Shown: positions 53,608 through 63,474 of the stretch, piece after piece
Position numbering within the stretch: position 1 is the first letter of the stretch
How the letters are laid out: each line of letters starts with the position of its first letter
Source: Comamonas composti DSM 21721
GTDB lineage: Bacteria; Pseudomonadota; Gammaproteobacteria; Burkholderiales; Burkholderiaceae_C
DNA: 64,000 nt
Direction: 5' to 3'
Assembly (NCBI RefSeq): GCF_000429845.1
Contig: NZ_AUCQ01000002.1
Coordinates: 62,001 to 126,000 of the forward strand
Made by a program: the position numbers and the translations under genes
The notes under the pieces: model-generated
Database searches by the model: none
Told to the model about the DNA's origin: nothing
Seen by the model: the letters and a program-made list of their open reading frames with translations, nothing else

Positions 53608-54699
53608 TCAGATGCAGCAGGCGTCGATGACTTCGCGAACCAAGTCATCAGGTGCGGATTGCACCACGGCCTTGCCAGGACCGTCTATGAGTACGAAGCG
53701 AATCTCGCCAGCCTGAGACTTTTTGTCCACGCGCATGAGCTCCAGATAGCGCCCCGCATTGTCCTTTTCGTCGATAACCGCCCCCTTGGCAGGCAAGCCT
53801 GCACACTCGATCAGCCGGCGAAGGCGCTGCACAAAATCCTGGTCAACCAAGTTCAGCCGCTGCGACAGCTCGGCCGCCATGACCATGCCTGCACCCACAC
53901 CTTCACCATGCAGCCATTTCCCATAGCCCATACCCGCCTCCATGGCATGCCCGAAGGTGTGGCCAAAATTGAGAATGGCACGCAGGCCGGCTTCCTTTTC
54001 ATCCTGGCCCACGACCTCGGCCTTGATCTCCACGCTGCGCTTGACTGCCTGGCTCAAGGCAATGGCATCGCGGGCCAACAGAGCTGGCATATTCGCCTCA
54101 AGCCAAGCCATGAAGCCCATATCGGCAATCGGGCCGTATTTGATGACCTCCGCCAGACCGGCGCTGAGCTCGCGTTGCGGCAAGCTGACCAAGGTCTCCA
54201 GATCGCACACCACCAGCTGCGGCTGGTAGAAGGCTCCGATCATGTTCTTGCCCAGCGGATGATTGATGGCCGTCTTGCCTCCCACAGAGGAGTCGACTTG
54301 GGCCAGCAAGGTGGTCGGCACCTGCACGAAGGGCACACCGCGCATATAGCAAGCAGCAGCAAAGCCGGTCATGTCGCCGATCACACCACCACCCAACGCA
54401 AACATCAGAGTCTTGCGATCACAGCCATGGGTGAGCAAAGCATCGAAGATCAGGTTCAGCGTCTGCCAGTTTTTGTGCTCTTCGCCATCGGGCAGGACCA
54501 CGGTCTGGATGTTTTTATAACGTGGCTGAAGCACGGCACGCAACCTGGCCTCGAACAAGGGGGCCACGGTTCCGTTGCTCACGATCACGGCCTGGGCCGC
54601 AGCCGGCAAGCCTTGATAAATAGCCGCATCGGACAAAATGCCGCTACCTATGGCAATCGGATAGCTGCGCTCGCCCAAGTCAATTTCTATGCTCTCCAA
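53608..54699 (-). CDS. aroB: 3-dehydroquinate synthase AroB, TTG start
   Basis: Shikimate-pathway enzyme that turns DAHP into 3-dehydroquinate with NAD and a divalent metal. The 363-residue product shows [51 protein letters not shown] and the metal ligands E, HTFGHAME and HGEGV. I chose a TTG start at 54699: an AAGGAG site lies 7 bases ahead, the aroK stop ends 1 base before, and the product then has the usual AroB length. ATG starts farther upstream (54732 and 54777) would run into aroK and add unconserved residues. Confidence 0.93.
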   Translation of the reverse strand: MESIEIDLGERSYPIAIGSGILSDAAIYQGLPAAAQAVIVSNGTVAPLFEARLRAVLQPRYKNIQTVVLPDGEEHKNWQTLNLIFDALLTHGCDRKTLMFALGGGVIGDMTGFAAACYMRGVPFVQVPTTLLAQVDSSVGGKTAINHPLGKNMIGAFYQPQLVVCDLETLVSLPQRELSAGLAEVIKYGPIADMGFMAWLEANMPALLARDAIALSQAVKRSVEIKAEVVGQDEKEAGLRAILNFGHTFGHAMEAGMGYGKWLHGEGVGAGMVMAAELSQRLNLVDQDFVQRLRRLIECAGLPAKGAVIDEKDNAGRYLELMRVDKKSQAGEIRFVLIDGPGKAVVQSAPDDLVREVIDACCI

Positions 54700-54700
54700 A

Positions 54701-55276
54701 TCAATTCTCCTTATTTGCGTGCCTAGCACCATCGGCCTCTGACTGTTTTTGCAAGCGCTCCAGTTGCTGCAGCACATTTTGCGCCACCTGCACCGCCGGC
54801 CTCCCTGCCTCGTTCACGACAAGACCTGCCACCTCCTCGTACAAAGGGCCTCTTTGTGCATGCAAATCCAGCAAACGCTGCATGGGGTTGTGAACCTGCA
54901 GCAAGGGGCGCTGTGTATCGCCGTGCAGGCGCTTGGCAATTTCCTCGGGGGCGGCACTCAGATAGACCACGAAGGCATGCGCTCCAAGCTCTGCCCGATT
55001 TGCTGGCCTGAGCACGGCCCCTCCGCCGGTCGCAATCACCATTTGGCGCTTATCTCCCAGCAGACCTGCAATGACCTGCTGCTCGACGTCCCTGAAGGAC
55101 TCTTCACCATGCTGCGCAAAAAAATCACGAATGCTGCTTCCAAGGCGCTGCTCTATGACCGCGTCCGCATCGATAAACGGTAACGACCAGCGACGCGCCA
55201 GTTGGCGCCCTATCGTGGACTTGCCCGAACCCGGCAAACCTACGAGTGCAATATGTTTATCTGTGAAAAAAATCAT
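54701..55276 (-). CDS. aroK: Shikimate kinase AroK
   Basis: Phosphorylates shikimate with ATP. The 191-residue protein has Walker [14 protein letters not shown] near residues 9-21, the shikimate-binding DADAVIE, and [15 protein letters not shown] with the invariant GGG. The start is the Met at 55276 ([13 protein letters not shown]); the frame is open to 55354, but that region has no similarity. The pilQ terminator at 55353-55387 lies just upstream, so aroK heads its own transcript with aroB. Confidence 0.95.
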   Translation of the reverse strand: MIFFTDKHIALVGLPGSGKSTIGRQLARRWSLPFIDADAVIEQRLGSSIRDFFAQHGEESFRDVEQQVIAGLLGDKRQMVIATGGGAVLRPANRAELGAHAFVVYLSAAPEEIAKRLHGDTQRPLLQVHNPMQRLLDLHAQRGPLYEEVAGLVVNEAGRPAVQVAQNVLQQLERLQKQSEADGARHANKEN

Positions 55277-55352
55277 GACCCAGCCTGTTTGCAACCTCAG
55301 GACACGGCCTGAAGACAGCGCGCATTGTGCAGGATCCGGCAGGCCAGGACGC

Positions 55353-55387
55353 AAAAAAGGCCTGGTGCATGCAAGCGCCCAGGCCTT
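55353..55387 (-). terminator. Rho-independent terminator of the pilMNOPQ operon
   Basis: On the minus strand AAGGCCTGG pairs perfectly with CCAGGCCTT around a 13-base loop, followed by a T-run (A-run 55353-55358 on the plus strand). It is 17 bases after the pilQ stop and separates pilQ from aroK. Confidence 0.88.
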
Positions 55388-55403
55388 GAGGAATCAACCC
55401 GCG

Positions 55404-57482
55404 TTAATTGCCAGAACGCAGTTGCGATGAAAGCATGCGCGGAGTGATGAAGACCAGCATCTCACGCTTGGTCGAGCCCTTGGTATTGCTCTTGAACAAA
55501 TTGCCCAGCACGGGCACGTCACCCAGCACGGGAACCTTGACAACCTGATTGGTCTCTTCGATCTCGAAAATGCCGCCGATCACCACAGTACCGCCATTCT
55601 CCACAAGCACCTGGGTCTTGATGTGCTTGGTGTCGATGGCCACCCCCTGGAGAGTCACCTCGCCACGGCTGTCCTTGTTCACATCCAGATCCAGAATGAT
55701 GTCCCCTTCGGGGGTGATCTGAGGGGTCACCTCCAGCTTGAGCACGGCCTTCTTGAAGGCAACCGTCGTTGCACCGTTAGGCGCTGTCATGGAGTACGGA
55801 TATTCCGTGCCCTGCTCGATCAAGGCTTTGTTCTGGTCGGCAGTGACGAGGCGCGGGTTGGAGATGATCTTTCCATCGCCATCGGCCTCCATGGCTGAAA
55901 GCTCCAGCGAAAGGAAACGAGTGGCTGCACTGTTGAAAATGGAGAATGCCAGCGAGCCCGCGCCAGTGACACCTGGAACGCTTGCAGGCAGGTTGACAAA
56001 AGGCGAGGACGTAGAAGAGCCTGGCGCTACGTCGGCATAACTGCCGCCCAGATTCCAATGCTTGTTGCCATTCGAGCCACCACCAAACTTCACTCCCAGA
56101 GAGCGCCCGAAGGTATCCCGGGCCTCGACAATACGCGCCTCGATCATGACCTGACGCACCGGCACGTCCAGCGTTGCCAGCAAGGCCTTCATCTCCTCGA
56201 GCTTGGCTGGCGTATCGGTCACGAACAACTGGTTTGTTCTGGGCTCGGAAATCGCAGAGCCTCGCTGAGAAAGAAAGCGTGTGGACTGCCCAGAGCCTCC
56301 AGTATTGGTTGCAATCTGCTGCAGGATGTCTGCGGCCTTGGCATAGTTCAACTGAAACCCTTGGGTTCTCAAAGGCTCAAGGTTTTCGATCTCCCTGGCG
56401 GCCTCATAGTCACGCTTGATACGTGCATCGATCTCATCCTTGGGGGCAATCCACAACACGGTGCCGGACTTGCGCATGCCCAGGCCCTTGGCATCCATGA
56501 TGATCTGCAAGGCCTGATCCCAGGGCACGTCCTTGAGCCGCAACGTCAAGGCACCCGTGACCGTATCCGAGGTCACGATATTGAAGTTGGTGAAATCCGC
56601 AATCACCTGCAGCAAAGAGCGCACCTCGATGTTCTGGAAATTCAGCGACAGCTTTTCGCCGCTGTAACCAGGTCCCTGGGTGAGCTTGTTGATGTCCACT
56701 TTTTTCTGGCGGATCTCGATCACAAACTGGTTGTCGCTCTGATAGGCACTGTGCTCCCAGTCACCCACAGGATCGATGCGCATGCGCACGATATCCCCTT
56801 GCTGGGCGGAAGAAATTGTCTGCACCGGTGTTCCGAAGTCGGCCACATCCAGCTTGCGGCGCAACCCCTCGGGCAATGAGCTGCGCAAAAAGTCGATGAC
56901 CAGCCCCTTGCCTTCGCGACGCAGATCGACACCCACCTGGCTGCTGTTCAAACCGACCACGATACGGCCTGCGCCATCACTGCCACGCCGGAAGTCGACA
57001 TCGCGAATGGGAAGCACATCGCTGGCCGAGGCCTTGGCTTCAAATACCCTTGCTTCGGCAGTTTTGCTCGGCGTCGCTGCCGACACAGGATCCAGCATGA
57101 TGAGCAAAGCCTTGCCCTGGCGCTCTGTCTTGTAGGCGGTCGCCGTCTTGAGGTTCAGCACCAGACGAGCGCGCCCGCCAGCCTCCACAACATTGATGGA
57201 ACGCAGATTCCCTTGGTTGACCTCCACCAGCGACTTGCCCGTGGCATTGCTGGTCCCAGGAAAGTCCAGTGCCACACGTGCAGGCGACTGAATCACAAAG
57301 CCTGTGGGATCTGCCTCCAGCGGCTGAGACAACTCGACCCGTACCACCTCGGTCCCCCCCTGTAAGGTCCCGACCACCGACTCTATTGCGGCTTGAGCCC
57401 ATACGGCCTGAGACAGCAGCAAGCTGCTCAGTACACCTGTCCAGCGAACCTTGTTCAACATGCTGCAATCAATGCGCCTCAT
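55404..57482 (-). CDS. pilQ: Type IV pilus secretin PilQ
   Basis: Outer-membrane secretin for the type IV pilus, 692 residues. A signal (VLSSLLLSQAVWAQA) is followed by AMIN domains (FVIQSPARVALDFPGTSNA). The N0/N1 domain contains SLNFQNIEVRSLLQVIADFTNFNIV, and the secretin core contains VPVRQVMIEARIVEA, FKKAVLKLEVTPQITPEGDI and DVPVLGNLFKSNTKGSTKREMLVFITPRML. It starts within a 4-base ATGA overlap with pilP; the Met at 57461 is an alternative. It is the last gene of pilMNOPQ. Confidence 0.96.
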   Translation of the reverse strand: MRRIDCSMLNKVRWTGVLSSLLLSQAVWAQAAIESVVGTLQGGTEVVRVELSQPLEADPTGFVIQSPARVALDFPGTSNATGKSLVEVNQGNLRSINVVEAGGRARLVLNLKTATAYKTERQGKALLIMLDPVSAATPSKTAEARVFEAKASASDVLPIRDVDFRRGSDGAGRIVVGLNSSQVGVDLRREGKGLVIDFLRSSLPEGLRRKLDVADFGTPVQTISSAQQGDIVRMRIDPVGDWEHSAYQSDNQFVIEIRQKKVDINKLTQGPGYSGEKLSLNFQNIEVRSLLQVIADFTNFNIVTSDTVTGALTLRLKDVPWDQALQIIMDAKGLGMRKSGTVLWIAPKDEIDARIKRDYEAAREIENLEPLRTQGFQLNYAKAADILQQIATNTGGSGQSTRFLSQRGSAISEPRTNQLFVTDTPAKLEEMKALLATLDVPVRQVMIEARIVEARDTFGRSLGVKFGGGSNGNKHWNLGGSYADVAPGSSTSSPFVNLPASVPGVTGAGSLAFSIFNSAATRFLSLELSAMEADGDGKIISNPRLVTADQNKALIEQGTEYPYSMTAPNGATTVAFKKAVLKLEVTPQITPEGDIILDLDVNKDSRGEVTLQGVAIDTKHIKTQVLVENGGTVVIGGIFEIEETNQVVKVPVLGDVPVLGNLFKSNTKGSTKREMLVFITPRMLSSQLRSGN

Positions 57483-58027
57483 TTATTTCCCTCCTGCAAC
57501 TCCAGTGTGCTTGTTCTCTCTATCCAATCGCCGCCACCGTCCTGAACGATTTCTCTCAGCTGGATGGAGTTCTCCGTAATCCTGGTGATCTTTCCGTAGT
57601 TCTGCCCCAGGTAATTGCCCAGACGCACCTGGTAGAGCAGTGCCCCCACCTTGATCAAGGCTGTGGGGGTACCTTTCTTGTCCAGGCTGCCGACCATCAC
57701 CATGGAGTCCAGCGGTTCAGCCTCCAGAGCTTCCTTGCGACGATTGAGCTCGGGAGCTATCAGACTGGTGTTGACACTGGACTGATTCATCTCCTTGCGC
57801 AAAGCCTGTATCAGCTTCAGCATATTGAATGGGTCCATGCCATCCGAGCCCAGGTAGGCTTGGGGGACAAAGGGCTTGGGCTCCTGCAGGGGCTTGATGT
57901 GCGGGCGGGCATTCGCTCTTTGCTCCGACATCCAGGAACGCAGCTCATCTTCGCCGGAAGAAGTGCAGGCACTCAGAGCCAGAGCACTGCCAAGCAGCAG
58001 ACAGGTTTTATGAAGCATGCGCATCAT
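57479..58027 (-). CDS. pilP: Type IV pilus lipoprotein PilP
   Basis: Inner-membrane lipoprotein that joins the PilMNO platform to PilQ. 182 residues with lipobox LSAC (Cys21). After a linker the C-terminal beta domain includes LDSMVMVGSLDKKGTPTALIKV and LYQVRLGNYLGQNYGKITRI, matching the PilP fold. It overlaps pilO and pilQ by 4 bases each. Confidence 0.95.
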   Translation of the reverse strand: MMRMLHKTCLLLGSALALSACTSSGEDELRSWMSEQRANARPHIKPLQEPKPFVPQAYLGSDGMDPFNMLKLIQALRKEMNQSSVNTSLIAPELNRRKEALEAEPLDSMVMVGSLDKKGTPTALIKVGALLYQVRLGNYLGQNYGKITRITENSIQLREIVQDGGGDWIERTSTLELQEGNK

Positions 58028-58698
58028 TTCGACTTCCCCTTGTTTGCTGCACGCTGGGCCTGAACCTCTTCAGCATCCAGATAACGGAAAGTCCTGGCCG
58101 TGGCCTCCATGCTCAGGACGTCACCGTCCTTGCCCGAGGGCGTCACGCCTATATTGTTCAAGGTGACGATACGCGACAGATGCGCCACATCCGAGGCAAA
58201 CGCGCCTATGTCGTGATAGCGTCCCGTGACCTTGAGAGCAATCGGCAGCTCGGCGTAATACTCCTTGACCACCATGGAGCCTGGCCTGAACACTTCGAAC
58301 TGCAGGCTACGTCCCAGACCAGCCTGGTTGATGTCGGACAGCAAGGCCGCCATCTCCGCCTTGCTGGGCAGTTGCTTTTCCAGCTGAGTCACATATTGCT
58401 GGACCTGTTCGCGCTGCTTTTTCAGACCATCGAGACTCACGGCCTTGTTGAGCTTTTGCTGAAAATCCGTGCGCAGCGTGGCTTCCGTATTGCGCTCACT
58501 TTCGAGTTCCTCCTCATAGTCCGAGAGCAGCACAAACCACATCAGCACGGCCACGACAGCTGCCAGAAACAGGCACAGTGCCGCCTTGGGAAGGGCAGGC
58601 CACACCGAGGGGTCGTTGGGATCGAGATTGCTGAACTGACGTTGAATTTTTTCCTGCAAGGCAGAAAAATCGATATTGCGAGACATCTTCGTGGCCAT
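58024..58698 (-). CDS. pilO: Type IV pilus inner-membrane protein PilO
   Basis: Platform protein of 224 residues. An N-terminal cytoplasmic part is followed by one membrane helix (LCLFLAAVVAVLMWFVLL), a coiled coil and a ferredoxin-like periplasmic domain (LQFEVFRPGSMVVKEYYAELPI, LKVTGRYHDIGAFASDVAHLSRIV), the standard PilO pattern. It overlaps pilN by 1 base and pilP by 4. Confidence 0.94.
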   Translation of the reverse strand: MATKMSRNIDFSALQEKIQRQFSNLDPNDPSVWPALPKAALCLFLAAVVAVLMWFVLLSDYEEELESERNTEATLRTDFQQKLNKAVSLDGLKKQREQVQQYVTQLEKQLPSKAEMAALLSDINQAGLGRSLQFEVFRPGSMVVKEYYAELPIALKVTGRYHDIGAFASDVAHLSRIVTLNNIGVTPSGKDGDVLSMEATARTFRYLDAEEVQAQRAANKGKSK

Positions 58699-59306
58699 TA
58701 CTGAGCCTTTCCAGTCTGGGCCGCTGCGGCATTTTTTTCTGCCTCGCTGGCACGCGTCAGCTGAAAGCGCAGGTTGAACGCAGCTGCGCGACGCTGGTCC
58801 TTGGCACTGACGCTGACCACCTTGGCCACGATCTCCACAAGCTCAGGCTTGGAGAACCAGGGAGTTCCTTCGGAAAGATTGCGCAGCATTTCCGAAACCC
58901 GTTCGTTCGACTGGGCCACGCCCTGCATGTTCACCGTCAAGCCATCCTGTTTGATGCTGCTGATGTAAACACCGTCAGGCAGTTGCTGGACCAGCTCATT
59001 GAGCAAGTGCACTGGCAGGTTGCGGTCGGACTGCAAGTCCTCGACGGCTTGCTGACGTGCGCGCAGAGCCGCGATCTCGGCTTCCAGTCCCGATATTTCC
59101 TTGATCTGGGACTCGAGAACCGTAATCTCCGAACGCAACAAGCTGTTCTTGGATTGCTGCGCCTCGATCATCATCTGGAACCACCAGTAAACCGCTCCAG
59201 CGATCAACAAGCCCGCCAGGGCAGAAAGCACCATCGTGGCCTGAAAGGCCTCTTTGCGACGTTTGCGCGCCGCCTCTCTATGAGGGAGAAGGTTGATGAG
59301 AATCAC
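58698..59306 (-). CDS. pilN: Type IV pilus inner-membrane protein PilN
   Basis: 202-residue platform protein with the conserved N-terminal INLLPHREAARKRR that binds PilM, one membrane helix (MVLSALAGLLIAGAVYWWF), a coiled coil and a periplasmic ferredoxin-like domain (LPDGVYISSIKQDGLTVNMQGVA). It overlaps pilM by 4 bases and pilO by 1. Confidence 0.95.
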   Translation of the reverse strand: MILINLLPHREAARKRRKEAFQATMVLSALAGLLIAGAVYWWFQMMIEAQQSKNSLLRSEITVLESQIKEISGLEAEIAALRARQQAVEDLQSDRNLPVHLLNELVQQLPDGVYISSIKQDGLTVNMQGVAQSNERVSEMLRNLSEGTPWFSKPELVEIVAKVVSVSAKDQRRAAAFNLRFQLTRASEAEKNAAAAQTGKAQ

Positions 59307-60382
59307 GAGGCAAACCTCCTCAAGGCCAGACCGCAGGAGGTCAGATAGGAAGGCGCCTCACGCGCCATACGCTTCAACCTCACGCCCGCACCGATCTCCA
59401 TTCCGTCAAACGGATTGACCAGAGTGCAGGCAAAGCCGGTTTGCTGGGTGATGGCCTCAACCAGGCCCGAAAGAGGAGATGAGCCTCCCGCAAGCAAGAT
59501 ATGGTCAATCCGGTTGTAAGGCGTGCTGGTGAAGAAAAACTGCAGGGCACGCGCCACTTCCTGGGTCATGCTTTGCACAAAGGGCTTGAGCACGGCCGAT
59601 CCATAGTCGTCGGGCAGGTCGGAGTTGCGCTTCTTGGCCTCCGCCTCCTCCTGCGAAAAACCATACTGGCGGGCAATCAGCTGGGTCAGCTGGGCTCCGC
59701 CAAAGGCTTGATCTCTCTCATAGATCACATCGCTGTTGCGCAGCACCTGCATGCTGGTCGTCATGGCCCCGACTTCAAACAAGGCCACCAGTGCCCCTTC
59801 ACCACGGTTGGGCAGGCGCTCTATCAGCCGTTCAGCCGCCATGCGCGAGGCATGCCCCTCTATGTCGATGACGACGGGTTTGAGCCCCGCCGCCTCGGCC
59901 AGACCCTGGCGGTCCTGAACCTTCTCGCGACGCGATGCAGCGATCAGCACATCCACATCGCCTGGAGAACCTGGCGAGGGACCGATCACGCAAAAGTCGA
60001 GACTCACTTCTTCCAGGGAGAAGGGTATGTATTGATTCGCCTCGGACTCGACCTGGACCTCGAGCTCCTGCTCGCTCATCCCGCCTGGCAGAGAGATCTT
60101 CTTGGTGATCACAGCCGATGCAGGCAGCGCCATGGCCACATTCTTGGTCCGGGTACCGCTTTTTTTGACCAGCCTGCGCAGCGCCTCGGCAACTTCGTCG
60201 AATTTTTCTATATTGCCCTCTGTCACCCAGCCACGATCCAGGGGCTCGATGGCACAGCGCTCAAGCAAAAGTTCACCCGACTTGTTCTTTGACAACTCCA
60301 CCAGCTTGATGCTGGACGAGCTGATATCGACGCCGAGCAAGGGGGCTGGCTGACGACTGAATAAAGACTCCAAAGTGATCAA
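59303..60382 (-). CDS. pilM: Type IV pilus actin-like protein PilM
   Basis: Cytoplasmic actin-like ATPase that binds the PilN N-terminus. The 359-residue protein shows LLGVDISSSSIKLVELSK (phosphate 1 loop), AVEAEANQYIP-like VESEANQYIPF, ALVALFEVGAMTTSM and HILLAGGSSPLSGLVEAI. It is first in pilMNOPQ and divergent from mrcA across 287 bases, as is typical in proteobacteria. Confidence 0.96.
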   Translation of the reverse strand: MITLESLFSRQPAPLLGVDISSSSIKLVELSKNKSGELLLERCAIEPLDRGWVTEGNIEKFDEVAEALRRLVKKSGTRTKNVAMALPASAVITKKISLPGGMSEQELEVQVESEANQYIPFSLEEVSLDFCVIGPSPGSPGDVDVLIAASRREKVQDRQGLAEAAGLKPVVIDIEGHASRMAAERLIERLPNRGEGALVALFEVGAMTTSMQVLRNSDVIYERDQAFGGAQLTQLIARQYGFSQEEAEAKKRNSDLPDDYGSAVLKPFVQSMTQEVARALQFFFTSTPYNRIDHILLAGGSSPLSGLVEAITQQTGFACTLVNPFDGMEIGAGVRLKRMAREAPSYLTSCGLALRRFAS

Positions 60383-60669
60383 GTCACTCTCCCTCTTGCT
60401 TTTGTAAAAAATGAAACAGACGACTGCCCAGCCCGGATGCTATCAGCAAGAAACTGGGCTCAAGCCCACAGGAGCAAAGCAGGCGCTATTGCGCGTGGTC
60501 AAAAACAGACGCCTTTAAGCCTCGTCAAGTTAGAAGCAGAAACTCTTTGCTTTGCCTATGATTGCAAACTCTGGCCCGAATTCGGGTTTGGTTCAGACCG
60601 CCTCACGACCCTCAAGTCGCTGAGAAAGCTCATTTTTATAATGGGCCCCTCCTCAGCCCATCCTGCTAC

Positions 60670-63063
60670 ATGCCGTCTTCCTCCCCCCGAGACTCCAAAG
60701 CCCCATCGGGCCCGAATACCTCAGTTGCCAAGCGCATGCACTGGTTCCCTAAAGCCATACTGTGGCTTATGGGCATTGCTGCGGCCGGTGCACTGGCTCT
60801 TGTTCTGACCATCGCTGTCGGCCTGGCCATGGCCTATCCCAGTCTCCCTGATGTCTCCGAGCTGGCCGACTACCGCCCCAAGCTCCCCCTTCGGATCTAT
60901 TCCAGCGAAGGCGCTTTGCTCGGTGAGTTTGGCGAAGAGCGACGCACGCTCACTCCCATACAAGAGATTCCCAAGGTCATGACCGATGCCGTCCTGGCGA
61001 TCGAAGACACCCGTTTCTTCGAACACGGTGGCGTGGACTACAAGGGAATATTGCGTGCCACCCTGGCCAACCTCGGGCGCGTCAAGAGTCAGGGCGCCTC
61101 GACCATCACAATGCAGGTAGCGCGCAATGTCTACCTTTCTTCAGAAAAAACCTTTACACGCAAGATCTATGAAATCTTGCTGACCTTCAAGCTCGAGCAT
61201 CTGCTGAGCAAGAACCAGATCCTCGAGATCTACATGAACCAGATTTATCTGGGCAACCGCGCTTACGGCTTTGCCGCAGCCAGTGAAGCCTATTTCGGCA
61301 AGCCGCTCAAGGACATAAGCGTGGCCGAAGCGGCCATGCTCGCTGGCCTGCCCAAGGCCCCTTCGGCCTACAACCCGATCAGCAACCCCAAGCGCGCGCG
61401 CTCACGTCAGCTCTACATCATCGAGCGCATGCAGGAAAACGGCTTCATCACGACAGAGCAGGCCCAGGAGGCCAAGGCCGAGCCGCTCAAGATCCGCTCT
61501 GCAGCCAATGCCAATACACGCGTGCATGCCGAATACGTGGCCGAGATGGCGCGCCAGCTGATCTTTGCCCAGTACGGCAACGAGGCCTATACGCGCGGCC
61601 TCAACGTCTACACCAGCATCAATGCCGGCGAACAGGAAGCCGCATACAGCGCCTTGCGCCGCGGCATCATGGACTATGAGCGCCGCCAGAAATACCGAGG
61701 CCCTGAAAAATTCATCGCCCTGCCGGCCGAAGAGCAGGCGCGCGAGGACGTGATCGACGACGTGCTCGCCAACCACCCCGACAATGGCGACCTGCTTGCT
61801 GCCGTGGTGCTCGAGGCCGATCCGCGCAAGATCACGGCCGCGCGCGCCGATGGAGAGCAGTTGCAGATCACGGGCGAAGGACTCAAGCCCGTGGAATCCG
61901 GCCTGAGCAGCAAGGCCCCGCCCAACACCAAGATCCGCCCGGGCGCCGTGATCCGCGTGACCAAGAATGCCAAGGGCAACTGGGAAGCCACTCAACTGCC
62001 CGAGGTCGAAGGTGCGTTCGTGGCCCTGGTTCCCCAGACCGGTGCCATCAGGGCGCTTGTCGGTGGCTTCGACTTCGACAAGAACAAGTTCAACCACGTC
62101 ACCCAGGCCTGGCGCCAGCCGGGCTCCAGCTTCAAGCCCTTCATCTACTCGGCAGCGCTGGAAAAAGGCTTCAGCCCCTCGACCATGGTCAACGACGCGC
62201 CGCTGTTCTTCAGCGCCGGCGTCACCGGCGGCCAGCCCTGGGAGCCCAAGAACTATGACTCGCGCTACGACGGCCCCATGACCATGCGCACAGGCCTGAA
62301 CAAGTCCAAGAACATGATCTCCATCCGCCTGCTGCAGGCCGTGGGCCCCAAACAGGGCCAGGAATGGGTCACGCGATTCGGCTTCGATGCAGCCAAGCAC
62401 CCGGCCTATCTGACCATGGCCCTGGGCGCGGGCTCGGTCACGCCGCTGCAGATGGCCTCCGGCTACGCGGTCTTCGCCAACGGCGGCCGCCGCGTGAATC
62501 CCTGGCTGATCGCGCGCGTCACCGACCACAAGGGACGCATACTGTCCGAGTTCACGCCGCCGCCCGTGCAGGACCTGCCCCAGGCCATAGAGCCGCGCAA
62601 CGCCTTCATCATGGACAGCCTGCTCAACGACGTGGCGCGCGTGGGCACGGCCGCCCGCGCCCAGGGCACGCTCAAGCGCCCCGACCTCTATGGCAAGACC
62701 GGCACCACCAATGACTCGGTCGATGCCTGGTTTGCAGGCTTTCAGCCGACGCTGGCCGCCGTCTCCTGGATCGGCTACGACACGCCACGCAACCTCGGCA
62801 GCCGCGAAACCGGTGGCGGCCTGAGCCTGCCCATCTGGATCAGCTTCATGCAGCATGCGCTCAAGGGCGTGCCCGTGGCCGAGATGCCCGTGCCTGCAGG
62901 CGTGGTCAACATGGGCGGCGAATGGTATTACGAAGAGAATGCGCACCGCGGTGGCGGAAGCCTGGGCATGGATGCATCCATGGGCGAAGGCTCTGGCAGC
63001 GAGGCAACCCCGCCTCCCGCAAGCGAAGAGCGCAACCGGATCCTGGATCTGTTCCGCAACTAG
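60670..63063 (+). CDS. mrcA: Penicillin-binding protein 1A
   Basis: Class A PBP with glycosyltransferase and transpeptidase activity at the inner membrane, 797 residues from the ATG at 60670. It has one N-terminal membrane helix (LALVLTIAVGLAMAYP). The GT51 domain has EDTRFFEHGGVDYKGI (catalytic Glu near residue 112), QGASTITMQVARN and KILEIYMNQIYLGNRAYG. An OB-like insert precedes the transpeptidase domain with SSFK near residue 486, SKN, and KTGTT near residue 675. A TATAAT at 60637-60642 is a likely -10. The frame extends to 60562 without similarity. A perfect terminator follows. Confidence 0.95.
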   Translation: MPSSSPRDSKAPSGPNTSVAKRMHWFPKAILWLMGIAAAGALALVLTIAVGLAMAYPSLPDVSELADYRPKLPLRIYSSEGALLGEFGEERRTLTPIQEIPKVMTDAVLAIEDTRFFEHGGVDYKGILRATLANLGRVKSQGASTITMQVARNVYLSSEKTFTRKIYEILLTFKLEHLLSKNQILEIYMNQIYLGNRAYGFAAASEAYFGKPLKDISVAEAAMLAGLPKAPSAYNPISNPKRARSRQLYIIERMQENGFITTEQAQEAKAEPLKIRSAANANTRVHAEYVAEMARQLIFAQYGNEAYTRGLNVYTSINAGEQEAAYSALRRGIMDYERRQKYRGPEKFIALPAEEQAREDVIDDVLANHPDNGDLLAAVVLEADPRKITAARADGEQLQITGEGLKPVESGLSSKAPPNTKIRPGAVIRVTKNAKGNWEATQLPEVEGAFVALVPQTGAIRALVGGFDFDKNKFNHVTQAWRQPGSSFKPFIYSAALEKGFSPSTMVNDAPLFFSAGVTGGQPWEPKNYDSRYDGPMTMRTGLNKSKNMISIRLLQAVGPKQGQEWVTRFGFDAAKHPAYLTMALGAGSVTPLQMASGYAVFANGGRRVNPWLIARVTDHKGRILSEFTPPPVQDLPQAIEPRNAFIMDSLLNDVARVGTAARAQGTLKRPDLYGKTGTTNDSVDAWFAGFQPTLAAVSWIGYDTPRNLGSRETGGGLSLPIWISFMQHALKGVPVAEMPVPAGVVNMGGEWYYEENAHRGGGSLGMDASMGEGSGSEATPPPASEERNRILDLFRN

Positions 63064-63074
63064 CCCTGATCAGA

Positions 63075-63116
63075 CCCCCAGCAAAAAGCCCGGCATGCCG
63101 GGCTTTTTGCTGGGGG
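63075..63116. terminator. Bidirectional terminator between mrcA and cyaY
   Basis: A perfect 42-base palindrome: CCCCCAGCAAAAAGCCCGGC and its exact complement meet in the middle. The A/T-rich blocks on each side give T-runs in both directions, so it can end mrcA (+) and cyaY (-). Confidence 0.92.
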
Positions 63117-63120
63117 TGCG

Positions 63121-63462
63121 TCATTTGAGCGCGGAAAACGTCAGCTCCAGCCCCGACTGCTGACTCGCATAGCTGCTGAGATTGGCAAAGAACTCACCAG
63201 CCCCCTTGGTGTCCAGCCACTGACCGAGCGCCGGGTCATAGCGGTAGTGAAAGCCGCCGGCCTTGGCGGCGAGCCAAACCTCGTGCAAGGGCTTTTGCAA
63301 ATTGATGATGATCTGGCTGCGATTGGCAAACACCAGAGTCACCATGCCGCCCACGCGCTGGGCATCCATGTCGGCGTCCGTGTCTTCGTTGATGCGGTCG
63401 CAGTCTTGCTCCACTGCAAGCAGCAGGCGCTCGGCAAGGTCCAGAAATTCAAGGTCGGTCAT
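63121..63462 (-). CDS. cyaY: Iron-binding frataxin homologue CyaY
   Basis: Frataxin-like regulator of iron-sulphur cluster assembly, 113 residues. The N-terminal helix is acidic ([23 protein letters not shown]), the surface that binds iron. The beta-sheet follows with [38 protein letters not shown], a signature of CyaY. It converges on mrcA and is divergent from lptM with a 12-base gap, a typical gammaproteobacterial/betaproteobacterial order. Confidence 0.96.
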   Translation of the reverse strand: MTDLEFLDLAERLLLAVEQDCDRINEDTDADMDAQRVGGMVTLVFANRSQIIINLQKPLHEVWLAAKAGGFHYRYDPALGQWLDTKGAGEFFANLSSYASQQSGLELTFSALK

Positions 63463-63474
63463 TACAATTCATCT

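Noticed and set aside
63075-63116. 42-bp perfect palindrome as a recombination or mobile-element end
   Set aside because: It lies between convergent mrcA and cyaY, has T-runs on both strands and is single-copy in the window, so a bidirectional terminator is the simpler reading.
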